Shown here piece by piece: positions 51,321-60,139 of a stretch of DNA of 64,000 bases. Both the position numbers and the translations under genes were made by a program. The stretch is from contig NZ_JBAJNO010000009.1 of the NCBI RefSeq assembly GCF_036880985.1, positions 1,364,001 to 1,428,000 of the forward strand. The letters are read 5' to 3'. The notes below the pieces were generated by a model. The model saw only the letters and a list, made by a program, of their open reading frames with translations, was not told the origin of the DNA and ran no database searches. The first letter of the stretch is position 1. Each line of letters begins with the position of its first letter. The DNA comes from Limibacter armeniacum (GTDB lineage Bacteria > Bacteroidota > Bacteroidia > Cytophagales > Flammeovirgaceae).

Positions 51321-51652
51321 TAAGCAGAGGTATCATTGAAATCGGAAGTTTTAAACGCATCGATGGTTTATAGGTTCAACTCCTTTGGAGTTGGATAAAT
51401 GTAATTTACTTATACCTCAGGCTTAGGCCTAAGGCTACTATTGTTCAATCCCTTCGGGATTATTTTTTCACACAGCAAACACCGTTTCCGAAGGAAACAA
51501 ACCATATTAGCTCCAGATGGCAATCTGGATTTTACAGCCATCAATATATCATAACCCTGAAAGGGTTGAACAGGATAACATCATTTAGTACCTCATAATA
51601 TGAGAAAGGATTAGAGTAGGAAATCTCTATTCCAATTCAATACTTGCTTAAT
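51321..51652 (-). repeat. Class 1 dispersed hairpin repeat, copy C
   Basis: Reverse orientation relative to copies A and B, ends ATTAAGCA and TGCTTAAT, same hairpin order: CAACTCCTTTGGAGTTG, ATCCCTTCGGGAT, TTTCCGAAGGAAA, CCAGATGGCAATCTGG, CCCTGAAAGGG. Confidence 0.8.
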
Positions 51653-51898
51653 CACTGAGCGGAACCGAGGTCTACCTTTCCCTTTGACTACGCTCAGGGT
51701 ACGGAGCTCAACTTTCTGCTAATCACGTGAACTATTGCAACAGCTAGCTAAATGGGAACAACTACTCCTTCTGCAAGATGTTATAGTCCCATGCAACCAA
51801 CAAAAAAACCGGCAGCAAAGCTGTCGGCTATCAGCAGAAGTTATAAAGTGATACAGCATTAAAGAAGAATCAGTAAAAACCAGTACAATGAACAAAAG

Positions 51899-52468
51899 TC
51901 AAGCAGACCTTCTCTGTTCCAGATGCGATAATAGCTCCGTTTGTATTACTAGATTGGTTTTATGACTTTCAAAATCCCTGAGACGTGGCGAAAGCGCCTT
52001 CCAATACAAAAGCAGTAACTGCACATGTGGGCGATTAAGACGTGGTTGGATGGGTTTCTCGTGAAGTTTAAATAGGCTAGGACTCTTCAATATAAAGATA
52101 CTCCGTCTAGAATGAGGCCCTCTGAGATAACAATCGTTATAGTCTGCATTCCATGCTGTGCATACCCTACCATATGGAAGGGGAGCTGCCTTGCGAGGGA
52201 ATAACTCAGGCAGGATCAGACCAGACTTGCGGGCACTTCCCCTGACAAATAAACGTCCCTGATACAAGCTGTCAGCCTTAAATGGGTCATACACTCCCCC
52301 ATGAGAATTACGTTTGATCTCTCTTGAGATGGTGGAGCGGTGTACACCAATCAAGCGAGCAATCACTGCTTGTGACTTTCCCATATAAAGGAAGACGCTG
52401 ATCATCATTCGCTGTGCCTTGGTCAAGTGCCTGAAGGTACGGTTTGTATGTTCGCTTTCTTGATGCAT
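51899..52468 (-). CDS. IS30-type HTH protein without a transposase domain (second)
   Basis: 189 residues from the Met at 52468 (MHQESEHTNRTFRHLTKAQR); the longer frame to 52627 has a Cys/Leu-rich, unlikely N terminus. Residues 14-60 form the IS30-type HTH (MMISVFLYMGKSQAVIARLI, GVHRSTISREIKRNSHGG). After DPFKADSLYQGRL the expected DDE part is missing; the remaining 110 residues are basic and unlike the C terminus of the 14806 protein. It is surrounded by repeats, and an inverted repeat AACCTTAC/GTAAGGTT (52486-52517) lies just upstream. Function unknown; a DNA-binding role is likely. Confidence 0.55.
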   Translation of the reverse strand: MHQESEHTNRTFRHLTKAQRMMISVFLYMGKSQAVIARLIGVHRSTISREIKRNSHGGVYDPFKADSLYQGRLFVRGSARKSGLILPELFPRKAAPLPYGRVCTAWNADYNDCYLRGPHSRRSIFILKSPSLFKLHEKPIQPRLNRPHVQLLLLYWKALSPRLRDFESHKTNLVIQTELLSHLEQRRSA

Positions 52469-52485
52469 AGTAACAAGATAAGAAA

Positions 52486-52517
52486 ACCTTACACCTCCAC
52501 AGCAGGGACGTAAGGTT
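52486..52517. promoter_or_regulatory. Inverted repeat upstream of the HTH gene
   Basis: AACCTTAC and GTAAGGTT, 8-bp arms about 16 nt apart, 18 bp before the proposed start codon at 52468. It could be an operator for the HTH protein. Confidence 0.4.
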
Positions 52518-52540
52518 AAAAGTGTACTTGCCAAATAACA

Positions 52541-52668
52541 CATCGGTGACTGAGCGGATGTATGCTGAGCTTGTCGAAGTAGCCGAAGTCTCAATAAATA
52601 ATCCCTTAGACTTGGTTCAAGGAACATCGAACGTACTGTTATTACGATGAATGTTAATCGTTATTAAC
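52541..52668. repeat. Partial class 3 repeat
   Basis: CATCGGTGACTGAGCGGAT ... GAACATCGAACGTACTGTT ... GAATGTTAATCGTTATTAAC matches the interior and right part of the element at 47048; the left inverted end is missing. Confidence 0.55.
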
Positions 52669-52725
52669 ACTACTGCCCTATGACCTAATTGACTTTATTT
52701 GGTTCCCCCTGCTCTCCACATTTTC

Positions 52726-55071
52726 TTACCCTTTCTTCAGTTCAATATTTACCTCTACAATATGCCCCTCAAACTTATTGGCTGAATAGTCCTCTGTAAC
52801 TGGTGAACCTGTGTCTACTCCTATACCAAAGGTATCAATCCCGTAACGTCCTCCTACTGTTGCTTCCAGATGGGCTTCCCCTACCTTTTGGTTATTTAGG
52901 TAAAGCGTAACAGTAGCTCCCTTTCCTATTCCTCCTCCATCATAAGCAACGTCCAATTTTACTGAAGCCATCCCATCGGGCAACTGCTGGCTGGACTTGA
53001 TAATCGTGTTATCTTCAAAGAAGTTATAGATAAACGTTGGGTAGCCGTCTTTTACATACAAGGAATAGCCGCCTCCCAATCCACCTAGTGCATTGATTAC
53101 CCCATCTTTGTGATCAGCAGAAGTCTCTAGCATTGCTTCCAAAGTCCAAGAGGTGTTCTTGGTATTGGGGGCTGCTGTCTCGGGTATCCGTATAGCGCCT
53201 TCATAGAAGGTAAACTTGGTTCGGTCACCAGTAGGAGATGGTTTGGGTACACTCAACCGTCCTGCCCCTCGATCATCCAATGGAAATACGTGGTACTTCT
53301 CGGCTTCTTCTTCCCACATGGCTTGTAGCTCCTTTAGCTTTTCAGGGTATTTGTCTGCCACGTTTTTGGCTTCCGAAAAGTCTTCGGCTACATGATACAG
53401 CTCCCATACTTCGTTTTCATATCCTGGTGCCAGATCCTGACGCCAAGGGAGTGTGTGCTGATGAGCAGCCACCCATCCATCGTGGTACAAAGCACGGTTA
53501 CTGAATACCTCAAAATATTGTGTTGTACGGATTTCTGGTGCATCAGTATTGGTAAAGGTAGACATAAACGATTTTCCGTCAATTGGGCGTTGCTTGATAC
53601 CCTCTACATATTCGGGCATCTCAATACCTGTAGCTTCCAGAATCGTCGGCACTACATCAATAAGGTGCAGAAACTGTGAGCGAATCCCCCCCTTGTCCTT
53701 GATCACTTTTGGCCAAGAGACCACCATCGGATTCCGTGTTCCGCCAAAATGGGAGGCAACTTGCTTTACCCAAGGAAAAGGGGTATTGCCAGCAAAAGCC
53801 CAACCAATAGGGAAGTGTGGTTCTGTCTCCGGCCCACCAATTTCGTCTGCTTTTTTCAGGTTTTCCTCAATGCTGCTTGGAATTCCATTCAGTGCCTTTA
53901 CTTCGTTAATCGTACCCTGTAACCCACCTTCTGCACTCGCACCATTGTCTCCTATAATATACATCACCAAGGTATTGTCAGCATCCGGCAACTCTGCTAT
54001 TGCTTGGAGCAAACGTCCGACTTCATGGTCTGTAAAGGCTAGATAGCCAGCAAAGTTCTCGTACAGTAGCGTGTAGAATTTCTTTTCGTCTGTTCCCAAT
54101 GTATCCCATTGGGGTACAAGCTCATTGCGAGGAGAGAGTTCTGCATCTTGTGGGATAATTCCCATTTTCTTCTGCCTTTCATAGACAATCTCCCGCTCCT
54201 TGTCCCATCCGTGATCAAACTTTCCTTTAAACTTGTCACTCCATTCTTTGCGAACATGATGAGGAGCATGGACAGCTCCGGGAGCATAATACATAAAGAC
54301 AGGTTTATTAGGTGCAATAGACTTTTGTTGCTGTAGCCATGCGATCGCCTTATCTGTCATATCTGTCTGAAAGTGGTAACCTTCTTCAGGTGTTTTGTCT
54401 GGCTCTACCGGTACGGTATTCTCAAAAATAACCGGATAGTACTGGTGGGTCTCTCCTGCATTGAATCCATAGAAATAGTCAAAGCCCAATCCTGTAGGCC
54501 AACGGTCAAAAGGTCCAACAGCAGAGGTTTCCCAGTCTGGTGTATTGTGGTTTTTACCGAACCAAGAAGTATTCATACCATTGTACTTCATCACTTTTGC
54601 GACGGTGGCAGTGGCTTTTGGGATCATCGTGGTATAACTCGGAAATCCTGTTGCCCACTCTGCCAAGAATCCGCTGCCGCAATTATGGTGGTTACGCCCT
54701 GTGATCAGGGCTGCTCTTGAAGGGCCACAGATAGCTGTAGTATGAAAACGATTGTAACGGAGTCCCTGATTGGCCAGTGAGTCCAGATGTGGTGTCGGAA
54801 TGGAACCTCCAAAGGTACTGGTCATACCGAATCCCACATCATCCAGTAGGATGATGACCACATTAGGTGCACCTTCGGGAGGTGAGGGCAATTCGGGCCA
54901 ATCCATCTCTGACTCCTTATAAGTCCTTCCTATTTTACCTTTGAACTTAGGGTCATCATAAGGGACTTTATCTATTCCCTCTTGTTTTGTGGGTTGTTCT
55001 GTCTGACAAAATGCCCATTGGCTTAATGTCAACAGCAAGGATATTAATATAGTAAAGATACTGGCTTTCAT
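52726..55071 (-). CDS. Long arylsulfatase with C-x-P-S-R active site
   Basis: 781 residues, signal peptide (ILISLLLTLSQWAFCQ). Metal site in VVIILLDDVGFGM, nucleophile in TAICGPSRAALITGR with Cys115 as formylglycine precursor, then GKNHNTPDWETS and YIIGDNGASAEGG. The last 160 residues form a lectin-like beta domain (TSWTLEAMLETSADHKDG, ATVTLYLNNQKVGEAHLEAT). This size and domain order are typical of the long bacterial arylsulfatases. Exported, acts on sulfate esters. Not closely related to the tandem pair at 45490-48812. Confidence 0.92.
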   Translation of the reverse strand: MKASIFTILISLLLTLSQWAFCQTEQPTKQEGIDKVPYDDPKFKGKIGRTYKESEMDWPELPSPPEGAPNVVIILLDDVGFGMTSTFGGSIPTPHLDSLANQGLRYNRFHTTAICGPSRAALITGRNHHNCGSGFLAEWATGFPSYTTMIPKATATVAKVMKYNGMNTSWFGKNHNTPDWETSAVGPFDRWPTGLGFDYFYGFNAGETHQYYPVIFENTVPVEPDKTPEEGYHFQTDMTDKAIAWLQQQKSIAPNKPVFMYYAPGAVHAPHHVRKEWSDKFKGKFDHGWDKEREIVYERQKKMGIIPQDAELSPRNELVPQWDTLGTDEKKFYTLLYENFAGYLAFTDHEVGRLLQAIAELPDADNTLVMYIIGDNGASAEGGLQGTINEVKALNGIPSSIEENLKKADEIGGPETEPHFPIGWAFAGNTPFPWVKQVASHFGGTRNPMVVSWPKVIKDKGGIRSQFLHLIDVVPTILEATGIEMPEYVEGIKQRPIDGKSFMSTFTNTDAPEIRTTQYFEVFSNRALYHDGWVAAHQHTLPWRQDLAPGYENEVWELYHVAEDFSEAKNVADKYPEKLKELQAMWEEEAEKYHVFPLDDRGAGRLSVPKPSPTGDRTKFTFYEGAIRIPETAAPNTKNTSWTLEAMLETSADHKDGVINALGGLGGGYSLYVKDGYPTFIYNFFEDNTIIKSSQQLPDGMASVKLDVAYDGGGIGKGATVTLYLNNQKVGEAHLEATVGGRYGIDTFGIGVDTGSPVTEDYSANKFEGHIVEVNIELKKG

Positions 55072-55473
55072 ATACCGGATGGCATTTTGAGGTGTACTAT
55101 CAAAAGCGCTAGGCTTAATAACTTTTATGTTCGTTTACCTGTCCTTCCAATTGTCAAGTAAAACCAACTCAGAAAACTAATCGCTATTTATTTAGATGGT
55201 CTAAAAATGAAAAGGAAGCTCTATTGAGGTAGGGGAAAATAGAATAGCACATTGTTATATACTGTGATTTTTAAACACCTAGCAACTTCTAAAGGTTCAC
55301 AAGGAAGTTCTAACCAATGGCCTAATTCACTTTACTCTTTTTGGTTATCTCTGCCTTCCATATTTCCTTGGTAACTCGTTCTTCCCAACAACATGCTTTA
55401 CTTTACCAAACAAACTGTTCCTTTGACTAAATAAAAAATAAAATAAATTCATTAAGAAGCTTAACAGTGTGCT
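55072..55473. other. Divergent intergenic region
   Basis: 402 bp. 55316-55380 resembles the DNA just beyond the stop of the adjacent sulfatase (52680-52745): CCTAATTCACTTTA versus CCTAATTGACTTTA and CTGCCTTCCATATTT versus CTGCTCTCCACATTT. It may be a remnant of a lost duplicate. No gene or clear promoter. Confidence 0.45.
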
Positions 55474-55923
55474 ATGTGTGTCAACAACAAACGAAAAATT
55501 GCAACGATGCTCAGAATGGAATCTGATTTTTCTATACATTATCTTGATAGAAGTAAAAAGCTCTTGATGACGGAATGTAAACCGATATCAACCAAAAAGT
55601 ATGAACAACTGAATGAGGCACTTAGAATACAGAAATATATCCTGATTTATTCACCAAGCTATTGGTTACTCGATTTGCGGAGGGTCCATTTGGAAGCCCA
55701 TCCAGCTGATATCGTTAAAAGTGTTAGCAATTGGCTTTCTTTTCTGAAAGCCAGCAGTATCATAAAAATTGCTTATGTCACAAGTCCTAAGTTACCAAGT
55801 ACGCAAAAGTTTCTTAGCGGACTCATTCAGGAAATCACTGAAGTTGATAGTGACAATGGAATTGCTACTTCTATTTTCGAAAATAAGCAACAGGCAGAAA
55901 CTTGGTTACTTTCTTGTAATTAA
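55474..55923 (+). CDS. Hypothetical STAS-like protein
   Basis: 149 residues; a second Met at 55507 (MLRMESDFSIHYLDRSKKLL) is the more likely start, giving 138 residues. The strand-helix order, with YWLLDLRRVHLEAHPADIVK and IIKIAYVTSPKLPSTQKF, recalls SpoIIAA/STAS-like proteins common in Bacteroidota, but conserved residues are too few to be sure. No signal peptide. Convergent with the DUF3667 gene 18 bp downstream. Confidence 0.6.
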   Translation: MCVNNKRKIATMLRMESDFSIHYLDRSKKLLMTECKPISTKKYEQLNEALRIQKYILIYSPSYWLLDLRRVHLEAHPADIVKSVSNWLSFLKASSIIKIAYVTSPKLPSTQKFLSGLIQEITEVDSDNGIATSIFENKQQAETWLLSCN

Positions 55924-55941
55924 GGAGCTCTTTTGGCTAAG

Positions 55942-56655
55942 TCATTTTCCTGCAAGATGGATGAGACCAAAGGCTACCGCTATTACAAAGAAATAAAGTA
56001 AAATATAGCAGACTAATGTCAACAGAAATGATTTCACTTTTGACATGTTGGCGAAAAACTGTGCGTATGACCAGTAGAGCAACAAAAAACTGGTCAACGC
56101 CCCTGCGAGAGCTGAACCTGAGAAATTGAAAAAATAAAGAAAAGGCAGCATCAGTACTCTCAAGATCAAGCGCTGTACGGCACAATACCCATTCAGGACA
56201 AGGTGTTCAATGTAGTTATACCCCTGACGGCGAAACAGCAGAAACGAAAATATAGAGGCTACAGGAGCCAACAACAGCTCCACTACAGAATAATGGTTAT
56301 GTATCCACAGCCTGACTTCTTTCAGTTCCTCTATCTTACCAGGAGTTGTCAGCTCATAATCCAACCCTAAATAATGAAAAAGGAATCCGTATAAAGTCGC
56401 CAAATAAACCAGCAACTTGATAGGACTCTCATACTGTACCCTTTTTCCTTTTACATAATCATGGATAAAATACCCCGGACGCTTTAGCAATACCTGAAGC
56501 GTGTAAAGCATTCCCTGATGGAGTTTCAGTGCTCCGTGTACATAGTCATTCCAGAGATGCCGTTTTGACAACCTTTTTGTACTTGCAGACTGCCCACACT
56601 GATTGCAGAAGTTTCCTTCAAATGTATTTTCACAGTTTTTACAGATGGTCGTCAT
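55942..56655 (-). CDS. DUF3667 membrane protein
   Basis: 237 residues. It starts with a zinc-ribbon (CKNCENTFEGNFCNQCGQ, two C-x-x-C pairs), then the DUF3667 segment RPGYFIHDYVKGKRVQYESP and KLLVYLATLYGFL, followed by four or five membrane helices. The family is widespread in Bacteroidota with unknown function. Located 90 bp upstream of the next minus-strand gene's stop; may be a separate transcript. Confidence 0.85.
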   Translation of the reverse strand: MTTICKNCENTFEGNFCNQCGQSASTKRLSKRHLWNDYVHGALKLHQGMLYTLQVLLKRPGYFIHDYVKGKRVQYESPIKLLVYLATLYGFLFHYLGLDYELTTPGKIEELKEVRLWIHNHYSVVELLLAPVASIFSFLLFRRQGYNYIEHLVLNGYCAVQRLILRVLMLPFLYFFNFSGSALAGALTSFLLLYWSYAQFFANMSKVKSFLLTLVCYILLYFFVIAVAFGLIHLAGK

Positions 56656-56744
56656 GGCCTGTTTCCGGAATTGGAAGAGCCTTTATTATCATGTGATACT
56701 AAAGGCTCTTGTTTCAGTAATTCAATTAGAATTCTCCCAATAAT

Positions 56745-57620
56745 TTATTTCTGGTAGATAGGTGTACGCTTCAGTAAATACTCAAATGCGGATTGCCATG
56801 AATCATCTGTATCGCCAAATGGCTCCCTACTTTTGGAGTAGATCTTGTCCTTATTTTTATAGATCTCAACCACCACCTTGTAATCGAACTTGGTTCTTTC
56901 GGTAGAATAGGTAGAGCCAGACACCTTCGTATCAGACTTGTTGTCGCTTTTCTTCTTTTGATCCACATTGCCATAGGTACTGGAAATATTGGATTGTCCC
57001 GTTGTGTAGGTCACCTCACCAAATACAATGTACTCAACACCCAAAGCCCTTTGCAGGTCTTCTATTGAATACTCGTCAAGGTTATTATAGTTTACACCTG
57101 CTTCTCTCAACCTTGAGTTGGTTGTACGGGTATCCTGAAGCGCCAATGGTCTGATATTGGTCGAATGTTTCTCATAAAACTCATGGATCATGTGCTGAGC
57201 ATTTTTGGAATTTTGCTCAGAAAGTTCTCCCGTTTCCTGATTGACAAACATCAAAGGCAGTACCGCCATCATATTTTGCTCTACCTTAAAGGTCGGCTTC
57301 TCTCCTGCGGCATTTTCAGTTCCTCTTGCTGCACCTACCGCTTCTGCAGGTGGCTGAGCTGCTTTCGCTCCTTGACTGAAGGTCTGTTCCCTTCCGTTCT
57401 TGAATACGATCTTGCTGATATTTGATTTTGACATGGTGTTCTCTATCGCCTCACCGGGATAGGTAAAGACCACATTCTCTTCCTGAACTTTCAAGACCTG
57501 TCCCTGAATTACCTTCCCGTCATTGGTAATGATAATGTCGTTTTTATCCTGTGCCTGTAGAGATACCGTCAATAGCATCAGTAAAGCAAGCGTCAGATAT
57601 TGGATTGTTTTCAAATACAT
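56745..57620 (-). CDS. Exported protein of unknown function
   Basis: 291 residues with signal peptide (YLTLALLMLLTVSLQAQ). The first domain (DIIITNDGKVIQGQVLKVQE, NTMSKSNISKIVFKNGREQT) is a small beta barrel frequent in Bacteroidota exported proteins. After an Ala/Gly linker comes a region (MMAVLPLMFVNQE, YSIEDLQRALGVEYIVFGEV) similar to proteins that assess outer-membrane assembly or form CsgG-like folds. The assignment is by pattern only. Terminator at 57800 lies on its upstream side. Confidence 0.6.
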   Translation of the reverse strand: MYLKTIQYLTLALLMLLTVSLQAQDKNDIIITNDGKVIQGQVLKVQEENVVFTYPGEAIENTMSKSNISKIVFKNGREQTFSQGAKAAQPPAEAVGAARGTENAAGEKPTFKVEQNMMAVLPLMFVNQETGELSEQNSKNAQHMIHEFYEKHSTNIRPLALQDTRTTNSRLREAGVNYNNLDEYSIEDLQRALGVEYIVFGEVTYTTGQSNISSTYGNVDQKKKSDNKSDTKVSGSTYSTERTKFDYKVVVEIYKNKDKIYSKSREPFGDTDDSWQSAFEYLLKRTPIYQK

Positions 57621-57799
57621 AGTAGTAAGTTGCTCTAGTTTGAAATATGTAAAATGAAAACAGCTTGGGATTTAAATCAGTTCTTCCAGGCTTTTAAAAG
57701 AAATGGTACTCTTACCTGAAAAGGTAGCTCTTCTTCCTTCCTTTTATCGTTCTTATTGATCATTTAAAGGTTTCCTGTAATGTTAAATAACGTATTAAT

Positions 57800-57838
57800 A
57801 ATAAAGGCTACACCGTCGCTCAACGTGTAGCCTTTATT
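57800..57838. terminator. Bidirectional terminator
   Basis: AATAAAGGCTACAC and GTGTAGCCTTTATT are perfectly complementary around an 11-nt loop, 30 bp after the TauE/SafE gene stop. Confidence 0.9.
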
Positions 57839-57867
57839 ATATCATCAAGATACAAAACTGCCTTTGA

Positions 57868-58815
57868 TTATGCAGCCTGCTTCAGTGACGATTCGTTTGT
57901 CTGTACCTGCTTCAAAGCCTTATAGTATGAACTAAACATTGAGATAGCAGTATAAACCACTACAGCTATCAGCAACCAGTTAATCCATGAAACATTCAAG
58001 GACTTTACTAACCCTACAGCCAACAATACGCCCACTACTCCAAAGATGTTTACCATCAATGCAGCATCAATTGCGTACGCACCGCTTTTCACAAACTTGT
58101 AGGAAGAGAATGCCATCATTAGCGCTGCGGCTCCCATCATGATAGGAAATGCTGCCAGCGGATGCATGCCCAACATATAAACCAAAGTCATACAAGGAGC
58201 AAAGTTTCCAATACCAATTGGAAGCAACATACCGATCAGGAAATTTCCGATCACGCCTATCAGCAACTTGTTTCCTTCAAGCCCCATTGCTTCTCCTCCA
58301 GCTGGGAATAGCTTGAGTTGTCCTGCAATAATCAGAACCGCCATCACCAACAGAGCGGTACCCATACCAATTCGCACTTTCTGTACATTCAAGCCTGATA
58401 CTACCTTGGCTCCAACCAGTGCTCCTATTACAGAAGATAAAATCATACTGATCAGTGTTATAGGTTCCACTTCTACGGCACCTAAAAATAGAAAAGCTTG
58501 TGTGTAAGTCGCCATGGTTGCCGCCACGTTTAGCGTACCAGGGATCTTACTGTCCTCCATCATTTTGAAGTTCTTGAAACACGCAGTCATGACTGCAAAA
58601 CTGCTTACGCCCAGCGTATCCACAAAGTTAGCGACAAGTCCTACGATAGCTGCTTTCCAGCTCTGTCTCAAGTCAAGTGTGTTCGCTTTGTGCTGCCTGT
58701 ACACAGCACGTGAAAAAATTGCAATAAAGGATAGCCCTGCCACCACCAGGATCATCTGCAAGACCAATACAGGTGTCAACATCATTAATCGTTCAGTAGT
58801 TAATTTGAAAAACAA
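57868..58815 (-). CDS. TauE/SafE-family sulfite exporter-like permease
   Basis: 315 residues with eight or nine membrane helices. Repeated family motif: VGLVANFVDTLGVSSFAVMT near 60 and, inverted in the second half, LPIGIGNFAPCMTLVYMLGM. SMILSSVIGALVGAKVVSGL also fits. TauE/SafE proteins export sulfite, sulfoacetate or similar anions. Near three sulfatases, an anion-export role would make sense, though sulfatases release sulfate, not sulfite. Start may be 58815 or a Met 11 codons later. Confidence 0.82.
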   Translation of the reverse strand: MFFKLTTERLMMLTPVLVLQMILVVAGLSFIAIFSRAVYRQHKANTLDLRQSWKAAIVGLVANFVDTLGVSSFAVMTACFKNFKMMEDSKIPGTLNVAATMATYTQAFLFLGAVEVEPITLISMILSSVIGALVGAKVVSGLNVQKVRIGMGTALLVMAVLIIAGQLKLFPAGGEAMGLEGNKLLIGVIGNFLIGMLLPIGIGNFAPCMTLVYMLGMHPLAAFPIMMGAAALMMAFSSYKFVKSGAYAIDAALMVNIFGVVGVLLAVGLVKSLNVSWINWLLIAVVVYTAISMFSSYYKALKQVQTNESSLKQAA

Positions 58816-58934
58816 AGCCGCAAAACTATAAAAGTTTTTGAGATAGGAACTCTCTTAATTCAATTTTCCTTAAACAATATTCCTGAACGATAGTTTATAT
58901 GGGTTAACCTTATTTTACTTATATAGAATTTCGC

Positions 58935-60059
58935 TCACATTCCTGTCTTTGGCCTGTCCGCCTCTTCTTCCCTATGGATTGGCTGACTCCTTATAGGTTC
59001 CTCATAAGGGGTTTCATTGGCAAAAACTCGGTTCCAGTCCTCTTTCATACTGACTACATGCCAATCGTTCTGTTTAGCCATCCTGAGTGATAAGCTGTCC
59101 TCTTCCTGATAAGCAAACTCTCGATCTTTATCATCATGGTTGACGAGCAATTGAAATGACAGGTAAGGGCTTCCCTGACTAAAACGCAACATATACACAT
59201 CTCCACCAGCTCCTACATTTCCACAGGCAAATACAGGCCGCTGCCCAATCACGTATTGGATATTCACTGGTTTTTCCTGCTTGTCATTGAAGCTTTCCAA
59301 CTCAGGCATTCGCTCAATAGTACTTTTTGCTATACCATCATCTATCAGTTTATACTTAAACTTGGAACCGATCACCTGCTCATCTGGAATCCCATAAAGT
59401 TCCTCTCCTACTTCCCGAATAAACTCCACTGTTCCACCGGAACATATATAGGTTTTAAAGCCGTGTTCACGCAGGTACTCTAACAATTCCAGTTGTGGCT
59501 TATACACCAGCTCATTGACTGGCACCTTCAGCACTGGGTGCACGGCAGACTGGAAGAAACTATGTACATCCTTCTCAAATGCTTCTTCTGTCATACCTGA
59601 GTGTGTCTTAAGAACCAGGTCAATCAGTCCTTTTTCACCCAAAGCATGCAGGTATTTTTTATCCCCTTCTATTACTGCTTTATATGGCTGTACATTGCGG
59701 AGTTTTGGGTTTTCCTCCACCATGTCATGGATGCGATAGCTCACAAACATGCCTTGTATCAGAGGCTTTTCAGACCAAAGGGTTCCGTCATTATCAAAAG
59801 TCGCAATCCTGTCTCTTTTAGGGATGAAGTCTGGACTATTAGGGTCCGTAATCCTTTCCACATAATCCATGATCGCCGTTTTGACATCTCCTTCTTTCCA
59901 CGATTCCAAAGGTGCTATATTCAGAAGGGTTTGCCCTCTGGTTTTCACCATATCCACATTCATTTGATTCTTCCTTTCTTCTGCTTTTTCACAGGAAAGC
60001 GTAAGCAACAGTATAAGGAGTATATAACCATTTCGAAGCAGTAATTTCATGGGTTTCAT
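58935..60059 (-). CDS. HAD-family phosphatase-like lipoprotein
   Basis: 374 residues from the Met at 60059, which leads a lipoprotein signal (MKLLLRNGYILLILLLTLSC). HAD motif I FDNDGTLWSE with the two Asp, motif II in TYICSGGTVEFIRE, and motif IV in FACGNVGAGGD. The cap lies between I and II. Likely a phosphoserine-phosphatase-type hydrolase in the periplasm. Genes of this kind recur beside sulfatases in related bacteria, which agrees with the neighbourhood. Substrate unknown. Confidence 0.82.
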   Translation of the reverse strand: MKPMKLLLRNGYILLILLLTLSCEKAEERKNQMNVDMVKTRGQTLLNIAPLESWKEGDVKTAIMDYVERITDPNSPDFIPKRDRIATFDNDGTLWSEKPLIQGMFVSYRIHDMVEENPKLRNVQPYKAVIEGDKKYLHALGEKGLIDLVLKTHSGMTEEAFEKDVHSFFQSAVHPVLKVPVNELVYKPQLELLEYLREHGFKTYICSGGTVEFIREVGEELYGIPDEQVIGSKFKYKLIDDGIAKSTIERMPELESFNDKQEKPVNIQYVIGQRPVFACGNVGAGGDVYMLRFSQGSPYLSFQLLVNHDDKDREFAYQEEDSLSLRMAKQNDWHVVSMKEDWNRVFANETPYEEPIRSQPIHREEEADRPKTGM

Positions 60060-60139
60060 TGTTATTTCTTTTAGTGAGAAGCAATAGTCAATGTATAACC
60101 CAAAGAACAATTAAGGCGTGTTTGGCGTTCCTGTTACCG

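Larger units (their letters stand above)
50409..51898. other. Nest of dispersed repeats without genes
   Basis: 1.49 kb without a gene. Order: leader DNA, class 3 element (50680-51294) interrupted by class 2 (50715-51163), class 1 copy C (51321-51652), then DNA with CACGTGAACTATT (51726), another class 2 end fragment, and a small hairpin GCAGCAAAGCTGTC. It reads as a hot spot where elements inserted into each other. Confidence 0.7.
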
